A stretch of DNA of 64,000 bases, taken from contig NZ_JACBZN010000001.1 in NCBI RefSeq assembly GCF_013408555.1, positions 2,046,001-2,110,000 on the forward strand, written 5' to 3'. Shown here piece by piece: positions 54,987 through 62,798 of the stretch. How positions within the stretch are numbered: the stretch's first letter is position 1; each line of letters opens with the position of its first letter. This stretch comes from Aeromicrobium tamlense (lineage in GTDB: Bacteria > Actinomycetota > Actinomycetes > Propionibacteriales > Nocardioidaceae). The notes below the pieces were generated by a model. The model saw only the letters and a program-made list of their open reading frames with translations, was not told the origin of the DNA and made no database searches. A program made the translations under genes and the position numbers.

Positions 54987-56450
54987 ATGGACTGGGGCAC
55001 GATCATCTCGCTGGCGGCCGTGGTCGCCGTGGTCTCGATCAACATCGCGGCCCTGGGCATCATCCCGGAGAACCGCCGTCCCCAGACCGCGATGGCGTGG
55101 CTCATCCTCATCGTCTTCGCGCCGTTCCTGGGGATCCTGGCGTTCCTGTTCTTCGGCAGCGCGCGCATCGGCCACCAGCGCCACCGCCAGCTCACCGCCG
55201 CCAACGAGGTGATCGCCCGCGAGACGCAGGTGCTCGCCTCCGACGTGCCCGCCGGCGCCCCGGACTACCTCGACGGCATCGTGCGGCTCAACCACCGGCT
55301 CGCGCTGATGCCGCTCACCGAGGGCAACCACGTCACCCTGCTCCCGGAGTACCAGGAGTCGATCGACGAGATGATCGCCGCGATCGACACGGCGCAGCGC
55401 CACGTGCACGTGGAGTTCTACATCATGGCGCTCGACGACATGACCCGTCCGTTCTTCGACGCCCTCGACCGTGCCACCGCGCGCGGCGTCACGGTGCGCC
55501 TGCTGTTCGACCACCTCGGCACGCGCGGCATCCCCGGCTACCAGGACCTCAAGGCACGGCTCGCCGCCTCCGACATCGAGTGGCACCTCATGATGCCGCT
55601 GCTGCCCTGGAAGCGGCGCTTCCGGCGGCCCGACCTGCGCAACCACCGCAAGCTCCTCGTGGTCGACGACGTCGTCGGCTTCACCGGCTCGCTCAACCTG
55701 ACGCACCCGTCGTACAACAAGCCCAAGAACCTCGCAGTCGGTCGGGAGTGGGTCGAGCTGTGGATGCGGCTCGAGGGGCCCGTGGTCGCCACGATCGACG
55801 CGCTGTTCGCGGCGGACTGGGCGCTGGAGACCGAGGAGGTCCTCCAGGTCTCGATGCAGCAGGTCGACCAGGTGCCGCACTCAGAGCGCGACGTCGTGGG
55901 CGTCAGCGCCCAGCTGGTGCCGAGCGGCCCGGGTTTCGAGGCCGAGAACAACCTGCGCCTGTTCACGTCGCTGATCTACAGCGCGCGGCATCGGATCAGC
56001 CTCACCAGCCCGTACTTCGTGCCCGACGAGACCCTGCTCTACGCGGTCACGACGGCCGCCCAGCGCGGGATCGACATCGAGCTGTTCGTCAGCGAGCAGG
56101 CCGACCAGTTCATGGTCGGCCACGCGCAGGCCTCCTACTACCGCGAGCTGCTCGAGGCCGGCGTGCGCATCTGGCTCTACCCCAAGCCCTTCGTCCTGCA
56201 CGCGAAGCACTTCAGCATCGACGAGGACGTGGCCGTCGTGGGCACGAGCAACATGGACATGCGCTCGTTCGCGCTCAACTACGAGATGAGCCTGCTGGTC
56301 GCCGACCCCGGGGTGGTCCGGCGGATCCGCGTCGTCGAGGACGACTACCGCGCGAAGTCACGCGAGCTGCTGCTCGACGAGTGGCTGGAGCGCCCCGCGC
56401 GCACGCGCTTCGTCGACAACGCGATGCGCCTCACCGCGACGCTGCAGTGA
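54987..56450 (+). CDS. cls: Cardiolipin synthase (phospholipase D type)
   Basis: The 487-residue membrane enzyme makes cardiolipin. Two N-terminal helices (residues about 5-25 and 35-58) anchor it. Two phospholipase D motifs are present: NHRKLLVVDDVVGFTGSLN and HAKHFSIDEDVAVVGTSNMD. Most actinobacteria use a CDP-alcohol type enzyme, but PLD-type Cls also occurs in the phylum. Confidence 0.93.
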   Translation: MDWGTIISLAAVVAVVSINIAALGIIPENRRPQTAMAWLILIVFAPFLGILAFLFFGSARIGHQRHRQLTAANEVIARETQVLASDVPAGAPDYLDGIVRLNHRLALMPLTEGNHVTLLPEYQESIDEMIAAIDTAQRHVHVEFYIMALDDMTRPFFDALDRATARGVTVRLLFDHLGTRGIPGYQDLKARLAASDIEWHLMMPLLPWKRRFRRPDLRNHRKLLVVDDVVGFTGSLNLTHPSYNKPKNLAVGREWVELWMRLEGPVVATIDALFAADWALETEEVLQVSMQQVDQVPHSERDVVGVSAQLVPSGPGFEAENNLRLFTSLIYSARHRISLTSPYFVPDETLLYAVTTAAQRGIDIELFVSEQADQFMVGHAQASYYRELLEAGVRIWLYPKPFVLHAKHFSIDEDVAVVGTSNMDMRSFALNYEMSLLVADPGVVRRIRVVEDDYRAKSRELLLDEWLERPARTRFVDNAMRLTATLQ

Positions 56451-56454
56451 GCGG

Positions 56455-56898
56455 TCAGGGACGCCCGAAGACCTGCACGGTGTAGGTGCGGCCGTCGGCC
56501 TTCGCCACGCCCGTGGCCAGGCGGGTGTACCCGCGGCTGAGCATGTTCCGCCGGTGACCCGGCGACTTCAGCCACGCCCGCACGTTGGCCTTCGGCGACG
56601 TGAAGCCGGTGGCGACGTTCTCGCCGACGCGGCTCATCCTGCACTTCTTGAGCACGACACCGAGGTTCTGGTGGAACATCCGGCGCTCCGCGGCCATGCG
56701 CTTCGCCTGACGGTGGGCGTACCGGTTGAGGCACGAGTGGTGCTTCAGCTTCTTGATGTCACGGAAGGCCCGAGACGTGTTCGTCTGCTGGAACAGCTTC
56801 CGGTCGAACGTCGTGTTGGACATCGCCGACGCCTGCGGTGCCGTCGGGACGACGAGCAGGGCGAGAGCGGTCAGGAACGCTGCGATGACGTGACGCAT
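56455..56898 (-). CDS. Secreted CAP-domain protein
   Basis: The 147-residue protein has a signal peptide (MRHVIAAFLTALALLVVPTAPQASA) and a CAP/SCP domain: NRYAHRQAKRMAAERRMFHQN, then VGENVATGF, AWLKSPGHRRNMLS and ATGVAKADGRTYTVQVFG. The two conserved histidines of the CAP cavity are present. Two cysteines could form a disulfide. Function is unknown. Its stop is four bases from the cls stop. Confidence 0.85.
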   Translation of the reverse strand: MRHVIAAFLTALALLVVPTAPQASAMSNTTFDRKLFQQTNTSRAFRDIKKLKHHSCLNRYAHRQAKRMAAERRMFHQNLGVVLKKCRMSRVGENVATGFTSPKANVRAWLKSPGHRRNMLSRGYTRLATGVAKADGRTYTVQVFGRP

Positions 56899-56930
56899 GC
56901 CTTCCAGTGTTGCGAGGGTGATCCCAGGGA

Positions 56931-57257
56931 TCAAGCGCCGGAGTAGCCGTTGAGCAGGGCGAAGAACACCAGGAGGGCGGCTCCCGCGGCCAGCAGTCCG
57001 CCCAGCGCGCCCAGGCCCGCGAGGCGTCCCCGGTCGTGCGGACGCGACGACAGACCCGGGATCAGCGACCACAGCAGGGCGCCGACCACCACCATCACGA
57101 CGACGAAGAGCGGCAGGATCAGGTCCTCGTTCGTTTCGTCGAGCACCGCCGCCGTCGAGGGGAACAGGCCCAGCGCGAGCAGCAGCAGGATGCCGCCGAC
57201 GGCGAAGCGCCGATAGCCCCGGCGCTCGGGGGGCGAGTACTGCTCCTTGTCCTCCAT
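56931..57257 (-). CDS. Three-helix membrane protein, unknown
   Basis: The 108-residue protein has a basic N-terminus (ERRGYRRFAV) and three hydrophobic helices (residues about 19-38, 46-67 and 80-102). No family is recognised. It starts at an ATG six bases after TAGGTT and may be cotranscribed with the CAP gene 32 bases downstream. Confidence 0.65.
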   Translation of the reverse strand: MEDKEQYSPPERRGYRRFAVGGILLLLALGLFPSTAAVLDETNEDLILPLFVVVMVVVGALLWSLIPGLSSRPHDRGRLAGLGALGGLLAAGAALLVFFALLNGYSGA

Positions 57258-57263
57258 GCCCCG

Positions 57264-57269
57264 AACCTA
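57264..57269 (-). promoter_or_regulatory. -10 box of the membrane protein gene
   Basis: TAGGTT (minus strand) is six bases before the ATG at 57257. Confidence 0.5.
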
Positions 57270-57363
57270 CTGCGACGTCCGGGTGCACCGCACCCGCACG
57301 CGACACGCGCCCTGCGGGTGACCGCACGGTGGGGCAGGATCGAAGGACAGTGAAGGAGGCACC

Positions 57364-57549
57364 ATGACCACGAGCCCTGACGAACCCCTGCCTGACTCCC
57401 CGCTGCCGGAGGTCGACCCCGACCTCGAGCCCGCGGCCGAGCCCGCCGACGCCGCCGACCAGCGCCGCGAGGTCTGGCAGAACGAGGACGACGCCCTCGT
57501 ACCCGACGCCGAGCGCATCGTCCCGATCGACGAGGACGCCGACGACTGA
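57364..57549 (+). CDS. Small acidic disordered protein, unknown
   Basis: The 61-residue protein is nearly all Asp, Glu, Pro and Ala (MTTSPDEPLPDSPLPEVDPD at its start) with a short mixed patch QRREVWQNEDDALVPDAERIV. It is probably unfolded alone. The AAGGAGG ribosome site is strong, and CAGGAT (57335-57340) may be its -10. No family is recognised. Confidence 0.65.
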   Translation: MTTSPDEPLPDSPLPEVDPDLEPAAEPADAADQRREVWQNEDDALVPDAERIVPIDEDADD

Positions 57550-57555
57550 GCCCGG

Positions 57556-58260
57556 CTAGACCACGCCGGTCGTGCCGAGCAGCTGGCCGATCGCGTAGGT
57601 CAGCGCGAGAGCGAGCGCGCCGCCGATCACGAGGCGCCCGGCGGCACGTACCTTGCGCCCGCCGCCGATGCTGGCCGAGATCGTGCCCGTGAGGGCGAGG
57701 GCGACGAGCACCGCCACGAACGTGACCGCCACGCGCCAGTCGGCGGTCGTGAGCAGCATCGCGAGCAGCGGCAGCAGCCCGCCCACCGTGAAGGCGGCCG
57801 CCGAGGAGAACGCCGCGTGCCACGGGCTGACCAGGTCGTCCTGGTCGAGCCCGAGCTCCACCTCGAGGTGGGCGGCGAGCGCATCGTGCTCGGTCATCTC
57901 CTTCGCCGCCGTGAGGGCGGTGGGAGCGCTGATCCCCCGGTCCTGCAGCATCTGCGCGAGCTCGTCGAGCTCCCCCTCGGGGTCCTCGCGCAGCTCGTCC
58001 TTCTCGATCGCGATGAGGTTGCGCTCGGAGTCGCGCTGACTGCTGACCGAGACGTACTCGCCGAGCGCCATCGAGATCGCGCCGCCGACGAGAGCGGCCG
58101 TGCCGGCGGTCGCGATCGCGCTCGCGTCGTTCGTCGCGCCGGCCACGCCGACGACGAGGGAGGCGACCGAGACGATGCCGTCGTTGGCTCCGAGCACTCC
58201 GGCCCGGAGCCAGTTCAGCTTCTGCGACGTGACCGCTGCGTGCGGCTCTTCGACGACCAT
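57556..58260 (-). CDS. VIT1/CCC1-family Fe2+/Mn2+ transporter
   Basis: The 234-residue carrier has the VIT layout: helix 1 with LGANDGIVSVASLVVGVAGA, helix 2 with ALVGGAISMALGEYVSVSSQRD, a cytoplasmic metal-binding helix pair rich in Glu (EKDELREDPEGELDELAQML, then EMTEHDALAAHLEVELG), and three C-terminal helices. It should export or store Fe2+ or Mn2+. A leaderless -10 precedes the ATG; no iron box was found. Confidence 0.9.
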   Translation of the reverse strand: MVVEEPHAAVTSQKLNWLRAGVLGANDGIVSVASLVVGVAGATNDASAIATAGTAALVGGAISMALGEYVSVSSQRDSERNLIAIEKDELREDPEGELDELAQMLQDRGISAPTALTAAKEMTEHDALAAHLEVELGLDQDDLVSPWHAAFSSAAAFTVGGLLPLLAMLLTTADWRVAVTFVAVLVALALTGTISASIGGGRKVRAAGRLVIGGALALALTYAIGQLLGTTGVV

Positions 58261-58266
58261 GCTCGA

Positions 58267-58272
58267 AGGCTA
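58267..58272 (-). promoter_or_regulatory. -10 box of the VIT gene
   Basis: TAGCCT (minus strand) is six bases before the ATG at 58260. Confidence 0.5.
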
Positions 58273-58300
58273 GGCCACGCCCCGGGCGGTGAGGACAGGC

Positions 58301-58792
58301 TCACAGCCGCACGGACAGCAGCGCGAGAAGCCACGCCATCGCGGTCAGCAGCGCCAGCGTCAGCTCGACCAGGATCGAGATGCCGGTGGCGCGCATCGCG
58401 TGGCCCGTGGCCTTCCGCGCCGCGACGGGGTCGCCCAGGCGCTGCAGCTCGGCGAGGTAGGTGCCGCCGATGAAGCCGATGAACAGGCCCACGAACGGGA
58501 TGACGAAGAACCCGATCACGCCCAGGACCGCGCCGAACAGCAGGCTGCGGTTGGGCACCCCGCGTCGCTTGAGGTAGCGCCCCGCGATGAGGTACTTCAG
58601 CACGACCCCGCCCACGGTCAGCGCGGCGGCGAGGACCGCGACGGTCCAGCCGGCCGTGCCGCCGGTGATCGCGCCCCACGTGAAGACCGCGATGCCGACG
58701 ACGAGGCCGCCGGGGATGACCTGGACGATCGCGCCGACGAGGCCGACGAGGATCGCCAGCGCGACCAGCAGGTCGAGGACCACACTGCTCAC
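58301..58792 (-). CDS. DUF456-family membrane protein
   Basis: The 163-residue protein has four to five membrane helices and the family's glycine-rich core LLFGAVLGVIGFFVIPFVGLFIGFIGG followed by YLAELQRLGDPVAA, seen as adjoining segments. The GTG start overlaps the acyl-CoA dehydrogenase stop as GTGA. The family has no known function. Confidence 0.82.
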   Translation of the reverse strand: MSSVVLDLLVALAILVGLVGAIVQVIPGGLVVGIAVFTWGAITGGTAGWTVAVLAAALTVGGVVLKYLIAGRYLKRRGVPNRSLLFGAVLGVIGFFVIPFVGLFIGFIGGTYLAELQRLGDPVAARKATGHAMRATGISILVELTLALLTAMAWLLALLSVRL

Positions 58793-59940
58793 GAGAAGGC
58801 GCTGATCCCGGTCTCGGCCCGCCCGATGATGAGCTTCTGGATCTGGCTCGTGCCCTCGTACAGGGTCATGACGCGGGCGTCGCGCATGTACTTCTGGACC
58901 GGGTACTCGTCGACGTAGCCGTAACCGCCGAACGCCTGGATCGCGAGGTTGGCGGCCTTCACCGCGGCCTCGGACGCGAACAGCTTGGCCTTGGACGCCT
59001 CGACGCTGAACGTCTCGCCGCGATCGATGAGGTCGGCCGCGCGCCACGTGAGCAGCCGGGCGGCGTCGGCGTCGACCGACATCTCGGCGATCATGTCCTG
59101 CACCAGCTGGTAGCTCGCGATCGGCTTGCCGAACTGCTCGCGCGAGGTGCTGTACTCGACGGTCGCGTCCAGACAGCCCTGGACGATGCCGACGCAGCTG
59201 GCGGCGATGCCCACACGGCCCTTGTCGAGCGTGGTCATCGCGATCCGGAAGCCGCGGCCCTCCTCGCCGAGGAGGGCGTCGGCGGGCACGCGCACGTCGG
59301 TGAACGAGAGCGCCGCCGTGGCCTGGCCGCGCAGGCCGAGCTTGCCCGTGACCTCGGTGGCCTCGAAGCCCGGCGTGTCGGTGGGGACGAGGAACGCCGA
59401 GACACCCCGCGCGCCGGGACCGCCGGTGCGCGCGAAGACGAGTGCGACGTCCGCCCACGTGCCGTTCGTGATGAAGATCTTCGAGCCGTTGATGACCCAC
59501 TCGTCGCCCTCGCGCACGGCGCGGGTGGTGAGGTTGCCGGCGTCCGACCCGTGGTCGGGCTCGGTGAGGCCGAAGCAGCCGAGCAGCTTGCCCGAGGCGA
59601 TCCCGGGCAGCCAGCGCTGCTTCTGCTCCTCGGTGCCGAACTTCAGGACGGACTTGCCGAACAGGCCCGTGGACACCGACACGATGCCGCGGATCGCCGA
59701 GTCGGCGCGGCCGAGCTCCTCCATCGCCAGCACGTAGGTGACGTAGTCGCCGCCGATGCCGCCGTACTCCTCGGGGATGGTGAGGCCGAGGAATCCGAGC
59801 TGTCCGAGCTTGGGGATGATCGCGGTGTCGACCGACTCGACGCGGTCCCACTCGGCGCGGAACGGCACGACCTCCTTGTCCAGGAACTCGCGCGCGAGCG
59901 CGCGGAAGCTGCGTTGGTCCTCGTTCAGGCTCAGATCCAT
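58789..59940 (-). CDS. Acyl-CoA dehydrogenase
   Basis: The 383-residue flavoenzyme oxidises an acyl-CoA to the enoyl-CoA. The FAD and substrate motifs are present: CFGLTEPDHGSDAGNLTT, INGSKIFITNGTWADV, and the final IQAFGGYGYVDEYPVQKYMRDAR with the catalytic glutamate Glu362 in LYEGTSQIQ. The position of the base is that of short- and medium-chain or glutaryl-type members. Chain-length choice is not known. Confidence 0.92.
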   Translation of the reverse strand: MDLSLNEDQRSFRALAREFLDKEVVPFRAEWDRVESVDTAIIPKLGQLGFLGLTIPEEYGGIGGDYVTYVLAMEELGRADSAIRGIVSVSTGLFGKSVLKFGTEEQKQRWLPGIASGKLLGCFGLTEPDHGSDAGNLTTRAVREGDEWVINGSKIFITNGTWADVALVFARTGGPGARGVSAFLVPTDTPGFEATEVTGKLGLRGQATAALSFTDVRVPADALLGEEGRGFRIAMTTLDKGRVGIAASCVGIVQGCLDATVEYSTSREQFGKPIASYQLVQDMIAEMSVDADAARLLTWRAADLIDRGETFSVEASKAKLFASEAAVKAANLAIQAFGGYGYVDEYPVQKYMRDARVMTLYEGTSQIQKLIIGRAETGISAFS

Positions 59941-59946
59941 GCCCCG

Positions 59947-59967
59947 ATCCTGCCATCGACCTACGAT
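59947..59967. promoter_or_regulatory. Compact divergent promoters (acyl-CoA dehydrogenase and Gfo/Idh)
   Basis: CAGGAT (minus strand, 59947-59952) is six bases before the ATG at 59940, and TACGAT (plus strand, 59962-59967) is seven bases before the ATG at 59975. Only 34 bases separate the start codons. Confidence 0.5.
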
Positions 59968-59974
59968 GCAGAGC

Positions 59975-61003
59975 ATGACCCTGCCCGTGGCACGCACCCC
60001 CGATCCTCGCGACGCCCCCGCCCTGCGCTGGGGCATCCTCGGCGCGGGCGGCATCGCGGCGACGATGACCACGGCGCTGCAGGAGGGGACCCGGCAGCAG
60101 GTCGTCGCGGCGGGCTCGCGCGACCTCGGCCGGGCTCGCGCGTTCGCGGGGCGCTTCGGCATCGGGCGCGCCCACGGCTCGTACGAGGACCTCGTCGCCG
60201 ATCCCGAGGTCGACGCCGTCTACGTCGCCTCGCCCCACTCGGAGCACCACGACCACGCGCTGCTCGCGATCGCGGCAGGCAAGCACGTGCTGGTGGAGAA
60301 GGCGTTCACCCGGAACGCGGCCGAGGCGGACGCCGTGCTCGAGGCCGCGGACGACGCGGGCGTCACGTGCATCGAGGCGATGTGGTCGCGGTTCCTGCCC
60401 GGCTACGACGTCGTGCGGCAGGCCGTCCTCGACGGCCTCGTCGGTGACGTGCGACTGGTCCAAGCCGACCACGGCCAGCTGCTCTACCCCGACGGGCCCG
60501 AGCGGCTCGCCGACCCGGCACTGGCCGGCGGCGCCCTGCTGGACCTCGGCGTCTACCCGATCCACCTGGCCGCGATGCTGCTGCCGGACGTCGTCGAGGT
60601 GACCGCCACCGGCACGCTGACGCCGCTCGGGGTGGACGAGCAGGAGAACGTGACCCTGCGCGACGCCTCGGGCGCCCTCGCCGCGCTCAGCGCCACGATG
60701 TCGGCCACCTCGCCCACGGTGGCCACCGTGGCGGGCACCAAGGCCCGGCTCGATCTCCAGGGGCCGTTCTTCCAGCCGTCCACGATCCGGCTGGTGGACC
60801 CCAACGACCGCACGCTCGACGTGTGGGAGCCGCCGACGCGCGACGCGCTGCTGGGGCTGCGGTACGAGGCCGCCGAGCTCGCCCGGTGCGTGGCCGACGG
60901 GACCCCGGAGTCTCCGCTCCTGCCGTGGTCCGAGACCCGCCGCGTCATGGCGCTGATGGATGAGATCCGGTCGCAGCTGGGCGTGGTGCTGCCGGGCGAG
61001 TGA
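59975..61003 (+). CDS. Gfo/Idh/MocA-family oxidoreductase
   Basis: The 342-residue NAD(P)-dependent dehydrogenase has the Rossmann loop GILGAGGIAATM, the HVLVEKAFTRNAAEA segment with the conserved EKxxxxN pattern, and GALLDLGVYPIHLA in the C-domain, whose Asp and His are catalytic in sugar dehydrogenases. It resembles trans-dihydrodiol-dehydrogenase-like members. The substrate is unknown. Confidence 0.87.
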   Translation: MTLPVARTPDPRDAPALRWGILGAGGIAATMTTALQEGTRQQVVAAGSRDLGRARAFAGRFGIGRAHGSYEDLVADPEVDAVYVASPHSEHHDHALLAIAAGKHVLVEKAFTRNAAEADAVLEAADDAGVTCIEAMWSRFLPGYDVVRQAVLDGLVGDVRLVQADHGQLLYPDGPERLADPALAGGALLDLGVYPIHLAAMLLPDVVEVTATGTLTPLGVDEQENVTLRDASGALAALSATMSATSPTVATVAGTKARLDLQGPFFQPSTIRLVDPNDRTLDVWEPPTRDALLGLRYEAAELARCVADGTPESPLLPWSETRRVMALMDEIRSQLGVVLPGE

Positions 61004-61047
61004 GGTCCGACCGGCGACGGCTGCGCCGCCTCCGCCGCTCGCCCGTC

Positions 61048-61053
61048 TACCGT
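61048..61053 (+). promoter_or_regulatory. -10 box of the lipase fusion gene
   Basis: TACCGT is eight bases before the ATG at 61062. Confidence 0.35.
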
Positions 61054-61061
61054 GGAGTCAC

Positions 61062-62708
61062 ATGCGTTCCGACCGATCCCGCCGCCGCGCCGCCCCCGCG
61101 CTCGTCGCCGTGGCGATCGTCGTCGGCCTCCTGCTCGTGGCACGGCCGCTCAGTGCGGTCGACGCGCTGGTCGTGGTCGTGGTCGGCCTGCTGGCGGTTC
61201 TGGGTGCACACGAGCTGCTCACGGGCTCCCGCCTGCGCGACCGGCTGATCGGCGCGGGGGTGCTCGTCGCGTCCGTGGTGCTGGCGCTCGAGCCGCACTG
61301 GACCGTGCGCGTGCTGGTCGTGGTGTTCGCGGTCGTCCTGCTGGGCGAGGGGCTCGCGCGGGTCCGGCGGCGTCGCACCCGCTCCGAGCTGGCCACCGGC
61401 GCCGGCCTGGCGATCCTCGGCGTGCTGGCGCTGGCCTGGCCGGACGTCACGGTCTTCGTCATCGGGCTCGTGCTCGGCCTGCGACTCCTCCTGTTCGGGT
61501 TCCCGCGACTGGGGGCACGGGTGCCGCCGCCCGTCACCGCGACGTTCGTGCTCGCGCTGGCCGTCTCACTGGCCGCCTACACGGTCGTCGTCACGGCGAT
61601 CGCGCCGCGGCCCGACGCGTTCTACGTGGCGCCCGACGACACGCCCCGCTCCCCCGGCCTGCTGCTGCGCGCCGAGCCCTTCGTCACCGACGTGCCCGAC
61701 GGGGCCCGCGCCTGGCGCATCCTCTACAGCACCACGCGCGCGGGCGACGAGCCCACGGTGGCGAGCGCGCTCGTCGCCGTCCCGCGCGAGCGCCTGCAGG
61801 ACCGACCGCCGGTGATCGCGTGGGCGCACGGGACGACGGGGTTCGACCGTCGGTGCGCGCCGAGCCTGCGTCGGTCCCGCACGATCGGCGCCGGCGGGAT
61901 CGAGGCCGTGCACGCGGCGCTCGACGAGGGCTGGGCCGTCGTCGCGCCCGACTACCCGGGGCTCGGCACCCGCGGGGTGCAGCCGTACCTCGTCGGGTCG
62001 GGCGAGGCGCGGTCGGTGCTCGACGCGGTGCGCGCGGCACGGCGGCTGCCACAGCTGTCGCTGTCGAACGAGACGGTCGTCTGGGGTCACTCGCAGGGTG
62101 GGCACGCGGCCCTGTGGACCGCGATGACGCAGCCGGGCTACGCCCCCGACGTGCCGCTCGCGGGCGTCGCCGCGATGTCGCCGGTCAGCAACCCGACCAC
62201 GTTCCTGCGCGACCTCGGCCGGCGCCCGGTGGGCACGATCTTCGTCGCCTACGCGCTGGCGGCGTACAGCGGGACGTACCCCGACGTGGAGCCCGGCGAC
62301 CACGTGCGCGCCAGCGCGCGGCTGCCGCTCGAGCGGATCGCCGACCGCTGCCTGCGCTCGCCGACCTCGGAGATCTCGCTCGCGCAGGCGCGGGTGATGG
62401 CCGACCGGTTCGTCTCGAACTCGCTGTACGAGGGCGCGCTCGGGCGGCGGCTCAGCGAGAACGACGCCACGGGCGCCATGGAGGCGCCCGTGCTGATCGC
62501 GCAGGGCGAGAGCGACCGCGTGGTCACGCTCGGCCTGCAGGACGCGTACGTGCGCGAGCGGTGCGCGGCCGGCCAGTCGCTCGACTACCGCACCTACCCC
62601 GGCCGCGGCCACGGCGACCTCCTGCGCGAGGGCTCCCCCTTCGTCGAGGAGCTCCTCGCCTGGACCACCGACCGCTTCGCCGATCAGCCCACCACGACCA
62701 CCTGCTGA
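61062..62708 (+). CDS. Membrane HdeD-like domain fused to a secretory-type lipase
   Basis: The first about 190 of 548 residues form six to seven membrane helices with the repeat pattern of HdeD/DUF308 proteins (AGLAILGVLALAWPDVTVFVIG). The rest is an alpha/beta hydrolase of the secretory lipase (LIP) family: oxyanion region WAHGTTGFDRRCAPS, nucleophile elbow VVWGHSQGGHAALW, acidic residue near GESDRVV and His in YPGRGHGDLL. The hydrolase would thus be tethered to the membrane, probably outside. It ends in an odd TTTTC tail. Confidence 0.82.
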   Translation: MRSDRSRRRAAPALVAVAIVVGLLLVARPLSAVDALVVVVVGLLAVLGAHELLTGSRLRDRLIGAGVLVASVVLALEPHWTVRVLVVVFAVVLLGEGLARVRRRRTRSELATGAGLAILGVLALAWPDVTVFVIGLVLGLRLLLFGFPRLGARVPPPVTATFVLALAVSLAAYTVVVTAIAPRPDAFYVAPDDTPRSPGLLLRAEPFVTDVPDGARAWRILYSTTRAGDEPTVASALVAVPRERLQDRPPVIAWAHGTTGFDRRCAPSLRRSRTIGAGGIEAVHAALDEGWAVVAPDYPGLGTRGVQPYLVGSGEARSVLDAVRAARRLPQLSLSNETVVWGHSQGGHAALWTAMTQPGYAPDVPLAGVAAMSPVSNPTTFLRDLGRRPVGTIFVAYALAAYSGTYPDVEPGDHVRASARLPLERIADRCLRSPTSEISLAQARVMADRFVSNSLYEGALGRRLSENDATGAMEAPVLIAQGESDRVVTLGLQDAYVRERCAAGQSLDYRTYPGRGHGDLLREGSPFVEELLAWTTDRFADQPTTTTC

Positions 62709-62729
62709 CCTCCGCGCCTCCGGCGCGCC

Positions 62730-62798
62730 AGATGTGTAGCACTGTCCACCCTTTTTCGGCCGATCAGACCGGAAAAAGGTGGAGACCGCTACACATCT
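62730..62798. repeat. Convergent-end palindrome C, nested hairpin
   Basis: AGATGTGTAGC (62730-62740) pairs with GCTACACATCT (62788-62798), and inside CCACC.TTTTT.CGG pairs with CCG.AAAAA.GGTGG. The stop codon of the ABC transporter gene lies in the right arm. It separates that gene from the convergent lipase gene. Confidence 0.7.
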
